Shown here: positions 1 through 8,466 of the stretch, one piece after another
How positions within the stretch are numbered: position 1 is the stretch's first letter
Layout: every line of letters starts with the position of its first letter
Source: Bacteroidales bacterium
GTDB lineage: Bacteria; Bacteroidota; Bacteroidia; Bacteroidales; UBA932
Reading direction: 5' to 3'
Length of the DNA stretch: 55,583 bases
Assembly (NCBI GenBank): GCA_022653735.1
Contig: JALCSU010000012.1
Coordinates: forward strand, 1-55,583
Program-made: the position numbers and the translations under genes
Notes under the pieces: generated by a model
The model's database searches: none
What the model was told of the DNA's origin: nothing
What the model saw: only the letters and a program-made list of their open reading frames with translations

Positions 1-125
1 TTTAACACTTTTTTCGGCTTTGTTCTATACCGCCCGCGAGGTGCTGTTAAGCTACCCCGAAACGGGCTATTGTATATGTAAGTAATTGAATATTATATAA
101 TTGTTAAATTTTTAACGAATCATTG
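1..125. repeat. Direct repeat copy A, just upstream of csm3
   Basis: These 125 bases match 10403-10527 without gaps and with 8 mismatches by eye (about 94% identity). The match stops at the base before the csm3 ATG. All frames carry stops, so it is non-coding. It is AT-rich towards csm3 and could hold a promoter or operon leader, but I see no clear TAnnTTTG element. Because the window starts at base 1, the repeat may extend further to the left. Confidence 0.9.
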
Positions 126-758
126 ATGACTAAATTAATTAAGAAAATCATCTACACAGGTCAAATTAAGTTAATCACCGGCTTGCATATAGGCGGCTCA
201 AATACTGCAATGAACATTGGCGGTCCAGACAATTTCGTTGTCCGCAACCCATTAAACAACCTTCCGTATATTCCCGGAAGTTCCTTAAAGGGGAAATTGC
301 GTTCTCTGTGCGAATTATACAACAATGAAATTGATGCGAAAGGAGATGTTTCTTCAAATCCCAACGGTAAAGCTGGAAGCCTTTTCGGCACCTCTGCAGA
401 CAATGACAAGGGGCATGCTTCTAGGCTAATCGTTAGAGATGCAGAACTTGACACTTCAGATGATAAACAGTTTGCCAACACAGAGCTTCCATACACGGAG
501 ACTAAGACAGAGGCAAGCATAAACAGAATAACATCAAAAGCAAACCCTAGAACTTTCGAACGCGTTCCAGCTGGAGCCAAATTTAATTTTGAGATGGTTC
601 TGAACATATTCGAGGGAGAAGATGAAAACACATTAATAAACACTCTAAAGCAAGCGATGCGGCTCCTGGAAGATGATTATTTAGGCGGGAATGGTTCCAG
701 AGGCTATGGCAAGATAAAATTCACACAGTTCAAGGAAGATTCGAAAACCAATTATTAG
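126..758 (+). CDS. csm3: Type III-A effector backbone RNase Csm3
   Basis: Csm3 is a RAMP-superfamily subunit that forms the repeated backbone of the Csm complex and cuts the bound target RNA every 6 nt. The 210-residue protein has the glycine-rich GLHIGG segment near residue 19, then IGGPDNFVVR. Asp35 in that motif sits where the catalytic Asp33 of characterised Csm3 lies. PYIPGSSLKGKLR near residue 50 and GGNGSRGYGKI near the C-terminus are further family motifs. A TTG three bases upstream could also start translation, but ATG at 126 is preferred. csm4 follows after one base. csm1/cas10 and csm2 usually precede csm3, but here only the 125-bp repeat does. Confidence 0.93.
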   Translation: MTKLIKKIIYTGQIKLITGLHIGGSNTAMNIGGPDNFVVRNPLNNLPYIPGSSLKGKLRSLCELYNNEIDAKGDVSSNPNGKAGSLFGTSADNDKGHASRLIVRDAELDTSDDKQFANTELPYTETKTEASINRITSKANPRTFERVPAGAKFNFEMVLNIFEGEDENTLINTLKQAMRLLEDDYLGGNGSRGYGKIKFTQFKEDSKTNY

Positions 759-759
759 T

Positions 760-1740
760 ATGCCTAAATACAAACGAATTAAACTAATAAACCTATCTCC
801 ATTGCACCTTGGCAGAGGGACTGATTACTATGACCTATCCGCTACGGACTTGTCATCAGACACCCTAACTTCTGCATTAGCCTCAGTATTAGCTAGACAA
901 GGGAATGCTGACAGGATAAAAAACTTGCTAGAGTCCTTCGTTCTTTCGTCAGCCTTCCCTTTCTATAAAGGGCATTACTTTTTGCCAAAAGTTAATGGGA
1001 GAATAAGTGTCTACATTGAGGGCCATGACGAAGCCGAGTATCGCAAAAGGCTAAAAAAGATTAAATTCATTGAGGATTCTCTATGGACAGAGATTCTATG
1101 TTCAAAATCAGCCGTCAAAATAAACGAAAATCAAATCAAAGATGAGTACTTGCTGGCTAGAGGCGAAACTGATTTTAAAAACCCTATCGTAAAGAATGTT
1201 GTTCAGAGGGTAATGGTCCCTAGAGACAATGCAAGAGAAAGTGAGCCTTTCTACTTCGAATGGAATTATTTCCGGAAAGACGGTGGGCTCTATTGTCTAA
1301 TGGACGCAAAAGAGACAGAGAATGAAGTCTTATGCCTTTTTCGTAGCCTAGGGGATTTCGGAATTGGTTCTGACAAGAATATTGGAGGAGGGCATTTCAA
1401 CGTAGCCTATGATGATGTATCCCTTGAAAGCGTAGCTGAGGGTAATGCAAAGATAATATTATCTACGTATATCCCGACAAAAGAGGAATTAGAAGCAATT
1501 GACCTTGACAATTCAAAGTATTTCCTTTTAAAAAGAGGCGGTTTTATGGCAGGAAGTTCTGAAGAATCGCTTCAACATCTTCATAGGAAAAATGTCTATA
1601 TGTTCAGTGCCGGATCTCTATTTTACACGAAAACTCACTTACAAGGCACGATTGCTGATGTTACTCCCGATTGGAATAACAACTCAATGCACAGAGTATA
1701 CAGAAGTGGACGTGCCCTTTGCATTAGCATAAACGTCTAG
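760..1740 (+). CDS. csm4: Type III-A effector subunit Csm4
   Basis: Csm4 is the RAMP protein that caps the crRNA 5'-handle end of the Csm complex and contacts Cas10. At 326 residues it has the usual family length. It starts with a RAMP-like beta strand and a G-rich turn (SPLHLGRGTD, residues 13-22), has a central GIGSDKNIGGGHF segment, and a late GGFMAGSS loop. It lies one base after csm3 and four bases before csm5, consistent with one transcript. The order csm3-csm4-csm5 supports the assignment more strongly than sequence conservation, which is weak in this family. Confidence 0.88.
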   Translation: MPKYKRIKLINLSPLHLGRGTDYYDLSATDLSSDTLTSALASVLARQGNADRIKNLLESFVLSSAFPFYKGHYFLPKVNGRISVYIEGHDEAEYRKRLKKIKFIEDSLWTEILCSKSAVKINENQIKDEYLLARGETDFKNPIVKNVVQRVMVPRDNARESEPFYFEWNYFRKDGGLYCLMDAKETENEVLCLFRSLGDFGIGSDKNIGGGHFNVAYDDVSLESVAEGNAKIILSTYIPTKEELEAIDLDNSKYFLLKRGGFMAGSSEESLQHLHRKNVYMFSAGSLFYTKTHLQGTIADVTPDWNNNSMHRVYRSGRALCISINV

Positions 1741-1744
1741 GAAT

Positions 1745-2857
1745 ATGAGTAGAATTTTACTTAAAACTCTTACATCAGTCCATATCGGATCAGGCAACAA
1801 ACTAGTGAAAGATTTGGACTTCATAACCACTCTCGAAAATGGGAATTCGTATATCAACGTTCTTGACGAAAACAAGATGGCCGATAAAATTGGTGATGAG
1901 AACATTGGCAGCTGGGCAGCCATGATTAATTCTGGTCATACTGTTCCAGAAATCATGCATAAATTTGCTCCCAATACTGCCGTGAATGAGTATATCAAAT
2001 ATAAGATTGAATCCTTCTCCGATGAAGTACGGAATAATGACACGTTACTAGAGATTATCAGAGATGTCTCTGGTCGGCCATACATTCCAGGGAGCTCAAT
2101 AAAAGGTGCCATTCGAACTGCTATCCTAAGCACTGTTGCCCAAAATAAACCTCAGGAAGCTCAAAAAAACTATACAGAGTTAGAAAAAAATGTTTTTGGA
2201 GCTTCTCCTAATTCAGACGTATTCAGATTCATTACATTAGGCGATTCTGTAATGCCGAGTAACGAAAGTGTTATTGCCGTAAGGTTGATAAGCATGAACA
2301 TCCGTAATAGCAAGGATTCCGTGATTGATAATGGTCGAAGCCAGCTAGAAGAAGTTATAAGAGAAGGTGAAAAATCATATTTCACTTTAAAGATTGATGA
2401 GCGAAAATACTCCTTCGTCAGGAGAAGTTGGCCCTCACTTGATAAATTCGGGAATCTTGGCGTACTAGATAGCAGTTTTGCTTCAGGGAAGAACCTATTT
2501 GGACTGATTAATGCTTACACGACAAGAATGCTTGAAAGCGAACTAGAAATATGGGAAGATGTCAATAAAGAAAAAAGTGACGTAGACGAATACCTTGATA
2601 ATGTACAAACAATCCTAAACGAAGCAAATCAATGCAACGAAAACGAATGTGTCCTACGTATTGGGCATGGCTCAGGCTGGCGATTCACTACTGGAGCTTG
2701 GACTGAAAGATTGAAGTGCTTTGATGATGTTCGACGTAAAGTACACGGCAAGAGGTATGTTAATTATCAAAATTACATTTTCCCTAAAACAAGAAGGGTA
2801 GATTTCGATCAAGAACAGTTGCTTGGTTTCGTAAAACTTACAATAGAAGACAAATAA
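1745..2857 (+). CDS. csm5: Type III-A effector subunit Csm5
   Basis: Csm5 is the RAMP subunit at the 3' end of the crRNA in the Csm complex and helps crRNA maturation. The 370-residue protein begins with the RAMP signature TSVHIGSGN (about residues 10-18) and carries GRPYIPGSSIKGAIRTA (about 115-131), the glycine-rich motif shared with Csm3. Near the C-terminus, RIGHGSGWRFTTGAW and FPKTRR resemble conserved Csm5 blocks. csx1 starts four bases after its stop. Confidence 0.9.
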   Translation: MSRILLKTLTSVHIGSGNKLVKDLDFITTLENGNSYINVLDENKMADKIGDENIGSWAAMINSGHTVPEIMHKFAPNTAVNEYIKYKIESFSDEVRNNDTLLEIIRDVSGRPYIPGSSIKGAIRTAILSTVAQNKPQEAQKNYTELEKNVFGASPNSDVFRFITLGDSVMPSNESVIAVRLISMNIRNSKDSVIDNGRSQLEEVIREGEKSYFTLKIDERKYSFVRRSWPSLDKFGNLGVLDSSFASGKNLFGLINAYTTRMLESELEIWEDVNKEKSDVDEYLDNVQTILNEANQCNENECVLRIGHGSGWRFTTGAWTERLKCFDDVRRKVHGKRYVNYQNYIFPKTRRVDFDQEQLLGFVKLTIEDK

Positions 2858-2861
2858 ACTC

Positions 2862-4151
2862 ATGTCACGAAAAGTATTCATATCTTTTTTAGGGGCGACG
2901 AATTATGGCCCTTGCGATTATCAAATCAATGGGGAATCGTTCGGGACTGAACGGTTCATTCAAGTCAGCACTCTTAGGATGCTGACGAAAAATAGAGATT
3001 GGAGCCCTTCCGACAAGGCTTATATTCTGCTCACGAATGACGCGGAGAAAAAGAACTGGATGGACGAGGGGCAGTGCAATCCAAAGACAAAAGAACCAAT
3101 CAAGGGATTAAAGGGGCTAAATAGCGACCTCGACTCTCTAGCTAATGAGATCGGGGCAGAATCTTTTCCCACCATTGAGCCAGTCAGGAATCTGCCTGAT
3201 GGGAACAACGAGACCGAAATTTGGGAAATATTCAGTAAAGTCTTCGAGAAAATACAAGATGGGGATGAATTGTACTTTGACATCACCCATGGCTACAGGT
3301 ATCTCCCGATGCTGATTCTCGTTCTTAACAACTATGCCAAATTTTTGAAGCAGGCTTCGGTGAAAAGCTTGACGTACGGCAATTACGAAATCAGCGAGAG
3401 GGGTCAGAAGCCTGGGTCGATAGTGGATTTATTGCCTCTATCTACTCTGCAGGACTGGACTTTCGCCGCCGGACAGTACATGGACAATGGCGAAGTAAAG
3501 GAGTTAGTTCGTCTTAGCGAGAGCAACGAAAAACTCCACGGAACAATGTCTGATCTTCATGAAGTAGTGAAAGAAATGCAAACATGCCGAGGCATTGACA
3601 TCATCACGTCCGCAAAGATAAAGCTGGTAAAAGAGAAAATCGACAATTTGGATCAGACTTATCTGCCGCCTTTGACACCAGTAATGGATAAAATAAGGAC
3701 ATCGCTTGATGATTTCGACTCTAATGAGAACGTAAGGAATGGATATTCTGCAGCAAAATGGTGCATTCATAACGGTCTCTTCCAGCAAGGCATCACGATA
3801 CTAATGGAAACTATGTACACAGATGTCTGCATTTCGAATGGTTATGATTGGAAAAAAAGACGGTATAGAGACATCGCTTCCAGTTCATTCACCATAGTCA
3901 AAGATAATATTCTAGAAAAAGATTGGCGATACGAAAAGTCAGAGAAAGAGGGATCCAAGAAGCGCCAAGAGAAATATGAGGCATACAAGAAAATGATTGC
4001 CTCGCCTAAACTGATAGGACTTATGGATTTATATCAGGAGGCATCGGATTTAAGGAATGACATTGACCATGCAGGCATGCGTAACAATGCTCGCCAAACC
4101 GATGTCCTTGTAGACTCAATAACGAAACTCATTGATAAAATACCATGTTGA
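2862..4151 (+). CDS. csx1: CARF-HEPN ancillary ribonuclease, Csx1/DxTHG family
   Basis: This looks like an ancillary RNase switched on by cyclic oligoadenylate made by Cas10. The N-terminal part (residues 1-190) begins VFISFLGATNYGPC, typical of the Csx1/Csx2 CARF families. It carries the DxTHG motif DITHG at residues 140-144. The C-terminal part is helical and ends with an R-X4-H motif, RNDIDH at residues 398-403, the catalytic signature of HEPN RNases. At 429 residues it has normal length. Its last 7 bases overlap the next gene. Since Cas10, the expected source of the activator, is not in this window, either cas10 lies upstream or the effector is orphaned here. Which cOA ring it binds cannot be told. 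Confidence 0.87.
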   Translation: MSRKVFISFLGATNYGPCDYQINGESFGTERFIQVSTLRMLTKNRDWSPSDKAYILLTNDAEKKNWMDEGQCNPKTKEPIKGLKGLNSDLDSLANEIGAESFPTIEPVRNLPDGNNETEIWEIFSKVFEKIQDGDELYFDITHGYRYLPMLILVLNNYAKFLKQASVKSLTYGNYEISERGQKPGSIVDLLPLSTLQDWTFAAGQYMDNGEVKELVRLSESNEKLHGTMSDLHEVVKEMQTCRGIDIITSAKIKLVKEKIDNLDQTYLPPLTPVMDKIRTSLDDFDSNENVRNGYSAAKWCIHNGLFQQGITILMETMYTDVCISNGYDWKKRRYRDIASSSFTIVKDNILEKDWRYEKSEKEGSKKRQEKYEAYKKMIASPKLIGLMDLYQEASDLRNDIDHAGMRNNARQTDVLVDSITKLIDKIPC

Positions 4152-4504
4152 TCAACTTATCTAATCATCCATCTGCGAAATGGGCGGAAGAACAACTGAG
4201 GGCAGGTCACGAATTCGGGGAGATAGCTGACTTGCCCTTCCCTACCGTAGATCCGAACGGAGACGAAAAATACATACAGGAACTCGCTGAAGAATATTCA
4301 AGGAGAATTTTAGACTTAGCTAATGGGCATCAGACGACAGTTCATCTCATGGGGGAAATGACTCTAACCTTCGCCATAGCCTCTAGGTTGATGGAAAAGG
4401 GCATCAGGTGCGTCGCCGCTACGACGGAGCGAATAGTCACCGAGTCGCCAGGCGGGGCTAAGACCACATTTTTCAAGTTTGTGCGATTCAGATATTATGC
4501 ATAA
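4145..4504 (+). CDS. Small CARF-like protein, candidate ring nuclease
   Basis: This 119-residue protein starts MLINLSNHPS, followed by DLPFPTVDP, then VHLMGEMTLTFA (about 67-78), and late CVAATTERIVTES and FKFVRFRYY. The pattern of beta strands, a T-rich loop and alternating helices fits a single Rossmann-like CARF-type domain. Small stand-alone CARF proteins (for example Csx15, Csx16 and Csx20) act as ring nucleases that degrade cyclic oligoadenylate. Its place directly after a CARF-HEPN effector suggests it resets the signal. I cannot assign it firmly to a named family. It overlaps csx1 by 7 bases and the helicase by 8 bases, so translation is probably coupled. Confidence 0.6.
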   Translation: MLINLSNHPSAKWAEEQLRAGHEFGEIADLPFPTVDPNGDEKYIQELAEEYSRRILDLANGHQTTVHLMGEMTLTFAIASRLMEKGIRCVAATTERIVTESPGGAKTTFFKFVRFRYYA

Positions 4505-5963
4505 AATAAAGCAAATACAGCTTCTTGAAAGCCAGGCTCGGGTGCTACAGCAAATCGAGTCATTCATTTTTGACTCTGACGACAGAATATTCATTTCGAA
4601 AGGATATGCCGGCACTGGGAAGACTACCTTGATGCGCTTCCTCATCGATTATCTCCAGAAATATAATCGGAGATATCGCCTATTAGCATCCACCGGACGC
4701 GCGGCAAAAGTGTTATCTAACATAACTAATGTCACCGAAAGCGTAATAACCATACATAAGCTGATCTACAAGTACGACGGGCTGAATAAAGACTTGTCTG
4801 AAATTAAAGAATCCGCTGCAAATGAAGACTATGGCCAGCTCTGTCTGAATTTCGCTTTCTCGGAAGTCGATGATGAAAAGGAACCCGAGGCTATCTACAT
4901 AGCAGACGAAGCTTCGATGATCTCTGACCAGCCAGAAGATTTCGTGACCCAGGCTAAATTCGGCTCTGGCAAAGTGCTGACCGACCTGTTGAATTACGAC
5001 AAACGGAAGAACAGCAAATTCATATTTGTCGGAGACCCTTGCCAGCTGCCACCCATTAGGGAATGTTCCTCTCCAGCTCTATCAAAAGAAAATTTCAAAG
5101 AGCACTTCAAGATGAACGCCCAGGAAGCTCAACTGACGGAAATAGTCCGTACCGGCAAAGACAACTCCTTGATCATGGCTTCGAACAAGCTTCGCTCTCT
5201 CTATGCCAGCGCACCGGAACGCAAGGATGCATATGGAACATTGAAAGTATGGGGGAATCTGCCTTTGGGGAATAATAAGAACATCATTCTCCACCCCAAC
5301 GCAGATGAGATGATTCAAGAATATATTCAGAAGATAAAAGAAAAGAAATATGACAATGCCGTCTACATTTGCTGGTCCAATGCCAGATGCAAGAAGGTGT
5401 CTCTGGAAGTGAGGTCGGCATTAGGATTAAATGGACTACTCTGCAGGGGAGATCTTCTGCTCGTCATACAGAATAATTATTTAAATGGCCTGATGAACGG
5501 AGACATGGTTGAGGTTCTGAACGTTTCCTCCATCACCGAAACCGTAGCAGGTCTTACTTTCAGGCAGGTGAAAGTCAAGGAATTATTTACAGGGATCACC
5601 TGCGATGCCCTATTGATAGACGAGATTCTGATGCAGGATCACGTCAATTTAGATTCAGATCAGATGACTCGGCTGTACATCGACTTCGTGATTCGGATGA
5701 AGAAAAAAGGGATAAAGCAGAAAATGCCGGACGAATTCAAGTTTGCCATGGCGAACGATCCTTACCTGAACGCATTGCGCTGTGTTTACGGTTACGCCGT
5801 CACTTGCCATAAAGCCCAAGGAGGAGAATGGGACGATGTCTATGTCGAGATTCCCAGGAATATAACCTTCCAGCCGATAAAAGAGAGTTACCAATGGGTT
5901 TACACTGCCATCACTCGTGCCAGAAACAAGGTGCACATAGTAAAAGATTTCTTCATTAAATGA
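4497..5963 (+). CDS. RecD-like superfamily 1 helicase in the cas operon
   Basis: The 488-residue protein has Walker A GYAGTGKTT at residues 36-44 and a Walker B/DEAS-like stretch (YIADEASMISD). VGDPCQLPP is SF1 motif III, and the C-terminus carries UvrD_C_2-type motifs (VTCHKAQGGEWDDV and YTAITRARNKV). This is the plan of RecD-like 5'-3' helicases. ATG at 4497 is chosen because the upstream TTG (4479) would lie deeper in the preceding gene. The frame overlaps that gene by 8 bases and ends 25 bases before cas1. A helicase is not a core type III component. Its position next to cas1 suggests a role in spacer acquisition or processing of DNA ends, which is inference. Confidence 0.88.
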   Translation: MHKIKQIQLLESQARVLQQIESFIFDSDDRIFISKGYAGTGKTTLMRFLIDYLQKYNRRYRLLASTGRAAKVLSNITNVTESVITIHKLIYKYDGLNKDLSEIKESAANEDYGQLCLNFAFSEVDDEKEPEAIYIADEASMISDQPEDFVTQAKFGSGKVLTDLLNYDKRKNSKFIFVGDPCQLPPIRECSSPALSKENFKEHFKMNAQEAQLTEIVRTGKDNSLIMASNKLRSLYASAPERKDAYGTLKVWGNLPLGNNKNIILHPNADEMIQEYIQKIKEKKYDNAVYICWSNARCKKVSLEVRSALGLNGLLCRGDLLLVIQNNYLNGLMNGDMVEVLNVSSITETVAGLTFRQVKVKELFTGITCDALLIDEILMQDHVNLDSDQMTRLYIDFVIRMKKKGIKQKMPDEFKFAMANDPYLNALRCVYGYAVTCHKAQGGEWDDVYVEIPRNITFQPIKESYQWVYTAITRARNKVHIVKDFFIK

Positions 5964-5988
5964 GGCTACATTAAATATTTCAGCAGCT

Positions 5989-6969
5989 ATGGAGCTCGTA
6001 CTCAACACGTTCGGAACCTCTCTCAACCGCGACAATGAAGGCTTTGTCATTACCACGGCGGAAGGCAGGCAACGTATCCCCACAGAAGGCATCACGTCCA
6101 TCCAGATCAGCAAAGGGGCGCAGATTACTAGCGATGCTGTGTTCTTAGCCGTAGAAAAAGAAATCGAGGTCTTATTCACAGACAAATCTGGCAACCCGAT
6201 TGGTCGTATATGGAGCCCGCGTTACGGTTCCATATCCACCATTCGCAAAGGACAGGTGAACTTTTGCTTTTCCCACGATGCCGTCGAATGGATAAAAGAG
6301 GTGCTGCTCAAGAAAATAGAGAACCAGCAGGCTCTCATCCTGATGATGCTGACTCAAAATGCAGAAGAAAAGCAGCGTACAGACAGGGCAATCAACAGGC
6401 TGGAGGACTATAGGAGCAAAATCAAAAAGCTGGATGGCGAGATTGTGCAAGACATAGCACCAACGCTGCGCGGTTGGGAAGGAGTGGCCTCAAAAATATA
6501 TTTCGAGGCATTGAATATGTTCATCCCGGAGAAGTTCCGTTTCGACTCCAGGACCCAGCATCCCGCTAAAGATCCCGTCAACGCAATGCTGAATTACGGT
6601 TACGGATTACTCTACGGCAAGATCGAGGGGGCTCTCATCAAAGCCGGCATCGATCCGTATGTAGGAATAATGCACCGCGACAACTACAACAGGCCAGTGC
6701 TGGTCTACGACGTAATTGAACTTTACAGGATTTGGGTCGATTACGTGGTATATTCTCTGGTAAACCAGAATGCAGTCTCGGAAGACTATTTCTCGATCAA
6801 GGAAGATGGCTCTTACTGGCTTGAAAACCTTGGCAGGAATGTTCTCATCCAGTCAGTCAATGATTATCTTGACGAGGTTGTCGAGAACCAAGGGGTTCCC
6901 CTCAGCAGAGCGAATCAGATAAAGGCGTATGCTCAGAGACTGGCTCAAAAATTCAAGAAATATGAGTAG
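5989..6969 (+). CDS. cas1: CRISPR integrase Cas1
   Basis: Cas1 is the nuclease-integrase that, with Cas2, inserts new spacers next to the leader. The 326-residue protein has the normal length. The metal ligands are visible: Glu164 in RGWEGVASKIYF, His229 in IMHRDNYN and Asp241/Glu244 in YDVIELYR. The N-terminal beta domain (about 1-85) includes ITSIQISKGAQITSDA and the RYGS segment. It is followed with an 8-base overlap by the primase-like gene, then cas2, giving a cas1-AEP-cas2 adaptation module. No fused reverse transcriptase is present. Confidence 0.95.
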   Translation: MELVLNTFGTSLNRDNEGFVITTAEGRQRIPTEGITSIQISKGAQITSDAVFLAVEKEIEVLFTDKSGNPIGRIWSPRYGSISTIRKGQVNFCFSHDAVEWIKEVLLKKIENQQALILMMLTQNAEEKQRTDRAINRLEDYRSKIKKLDGEIVQDIAPTLRGWEGVASKIYFEALNMFIPEKFRFDSRTQHPAKDPVNAMLNYGYGLLYGKIEGALIKAGIDPYVGIMHRDNYNRPVLVYDVIELYRIWVDYVVYSLVNQNAVSEDYFSIKEDGSYWLENLGRNVLIQSVNDYLDEVVENQGVPLSRANQIKAYAQRLAQKFKKYE

Positions 6970-7990
6970 TCCGGTAATATATGCAGGGAAGCAGCTCACT
7001 GCGACCAACGACAAATTGGAGAAAGTGTCCCTAGATTACATATTCCATAGCCTTAGGCATCCGAAAGAAGACATCGACACCCAGATTCGGAACTTAAGAA
7101 TAATCAGGAACATTGACAAACAGCGCTATGGAATGCTTAAAAGAAGCCTGCCATATCTTGTGTGCGGAGCATTCAACCCGCCTTACCGGAAAAAAGAGAA
7201 TTTTGCCTTCACTGAATATTTTTTCGTGGATATCGACAACCTCTCGCAGAAAGAGCTGTCGCCCCGGGCGGTAAAAGAAAAGCTCGTAAAGGACGAAAGA
7301 GTGATTCTTGCCTTCTTATCCCCAGGAGAGGATGGCTTGAAGCTCCTGTTCGGACTCTCTGAGCGCTGCTATGACTCGGGAATATATTCATTGTTCTATA
7401 AAATATTCGTGAGGAAGTTCTCGGAGCAGTATGGGCTGGACCAAGTAATAGATTCCAGCACCTCCGACGTCAGCAGGGCATGCTTCATGAGCGTAGACTC
7501 AGATGCCTATTTCAACCAATCCGCCACGCCCGTCAACATCTCGGACTATCTCGATCTCTGCGACCCGTCGGCAATGCTCGATGCCATGAGGGCGGAGTCT
7601 GCCAAGGACAAGGAGGATTCTCCAGCGGATGAGCAGAAAAAGAACGAGCCTGAGCCTGACGATTTGGCAATACAGAAAATCAAAGACATCCTGAAATTGA
7701 AGAGCAGGCCGGAGAAAGCCAAGAACATATTCATACCTCAGCAACTCGAAGACATCATGGCTGAGCTAAAAGGATATGTCGAAAAGACAGGGCTGACAGT
7801 GAAGGACATAATCAACATCAATTATGGGAAGAAAATCCGCATGAACCTTGGGATGAAAGAATCCGAGATTAATTTGTTTTATGGAAAGAAAGGCTTTTCG
7901 GTCGTAATCTCGCCTAGGACGGGAACAGACCAGAAACTCAACGAGGTAAGCGCACAAATGATCGAAAGTTTTCTCGCCGAAAGAATATGA
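6962..7990 (+). CDS. AEP-like primase-polymerase (BT4734/VirE_N type) between cas1 and cas2
   Basis: The N-terminal half carries the hallmarks of archaeo-eukaryotic primases. FFVDIDNL supplies two acidic metal ligands (Asp90, Asp92), LSPGEDGLK (119-127) is the glycine-rich nucleotide-binding loop, and VIDSSTSDVSRACFMS gives the third Asp (164) and Arg172. This arrangement matches the BT4734-like N-terminal domain (PF08800). The C-terminal part (about 215-342) is charged and helical without a domain I recognise. CRISPR-associated primase-polymerases have been described beside cas1/cas2 in some type III loci. ATG at 6962 is preferred over an in-frame ATG at 6929 deep inside cas1. It overlaps cas1 by 8 bases and cas2 by 4 (ATGA). 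A role in making or repairing spacer DNA is inferred. Confidence 0.8.
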   Translation: MSSPVIYAGKQLTATNDKLEKVSLDYIFHSLRHPKEDIDTQIRNLRIIRNIDKQRYGMLKRSLPYLVCGAFNPPYRKKENFAFTEYFFVDIDNLSQKELSPRAVKEKLVKDERVILAFLSPGEDGLKLLFGLSERCYDSGIYSLFYKIFVRKFSEQYGLDQVIDSSTSDVSRACFMSVDSDAYFNQSATPVNISDYLDLCDPSAMLDAMRAESAKDKEDSPADEQKKNEPEPDDLAIQKIKDILKLKSRPEKAKNIFIPQQLEDIMAELKGYVEKTGLTVKDIININYGKKIRMNLGMKESEINLFYGKKGFSVVISPRTGTDQKLNEVSAQMIESFLAERI

Positions 7991-8466
7991 CCAAGAAAAA
8001 AGCTCCTATTGACTATCTGTCTGCGCTGATGAAAATCAAGCATTCCGGAATCTCTGGCGGACCCTCACCAAACAGGGAGCCATCGCCAGACGCAGATTTG
8101 CCGAGGCTTGAAGATAGATTGAAGAATATATTAGGGATAACGAAAGACAATAAAAGAAAAGCTGCAAACGTGCTATTTTTCGTAATGTATGATATAGAAA
8201 GCAATAAGGTACGCAGGTACATCGTCAAGTATCTCGAGAAACAGGGGTGCTCGCGGGTTCAGAAATCCGTGTTCCTAGCCGACCTTGAACCAGACAAATT
8301 CAATGCGATAAAGAGAGATCTCGCCAGCGTCCAGCAAACTTACGACAACGATGACAGCATCTTGATAGTGCCTATCTCGACGGATTATTTGAAAGCCATG
8401 AACATCATCGGCAAGAATATAAGCCTGGACGTGATTTCACGAAGCAAGAGCACTCTGTTTTTCTAG
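7987..8466 (+). CDS. cas2: CRISPR adaptation protein Cas2 with N-terminal extension
   Basis: The Cas2 core starts near residue 61 with VLFFVMYDIESNKVRRYI, where Asp69 is the conserved acidic residue. It continues through KYLEKQGCSRVQKSVFLADL and ends DDSILIVPIS, followed by a short tail. At 159 residues it is longer than the usual 90-110. The extra 60 residues are at the N-terminus, rich in Pro, Ser and charged residues, probably a flexible linker. The start is fixed by ATGA overlap with the preceding gene. A function for the extension, such as docking to the primase-like neighbour, is a guess. It is the last cas gene before the array. Confidence 0.9.
   Translation: MTKKKAPIDYLSALMKIKHSGISGGPSPNREPSPDADLPRLEDRLKNILGITKDNKRKAANVLFFVMYDIESNKVRRYIVKYLEKQGCSRVQKSVFLADLEPDKFNAIKRDLASVQQTYDNDDSILIVPISTDYLKAMNIIGKNISLDVISRSKSTLFF

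Noticed and set aside
161..643. Long minus-strand frame opposite csm3
   Set aside because: csm3 is a clear RAMP gene on the plus strand. The antisense frame has no recognisable motif.
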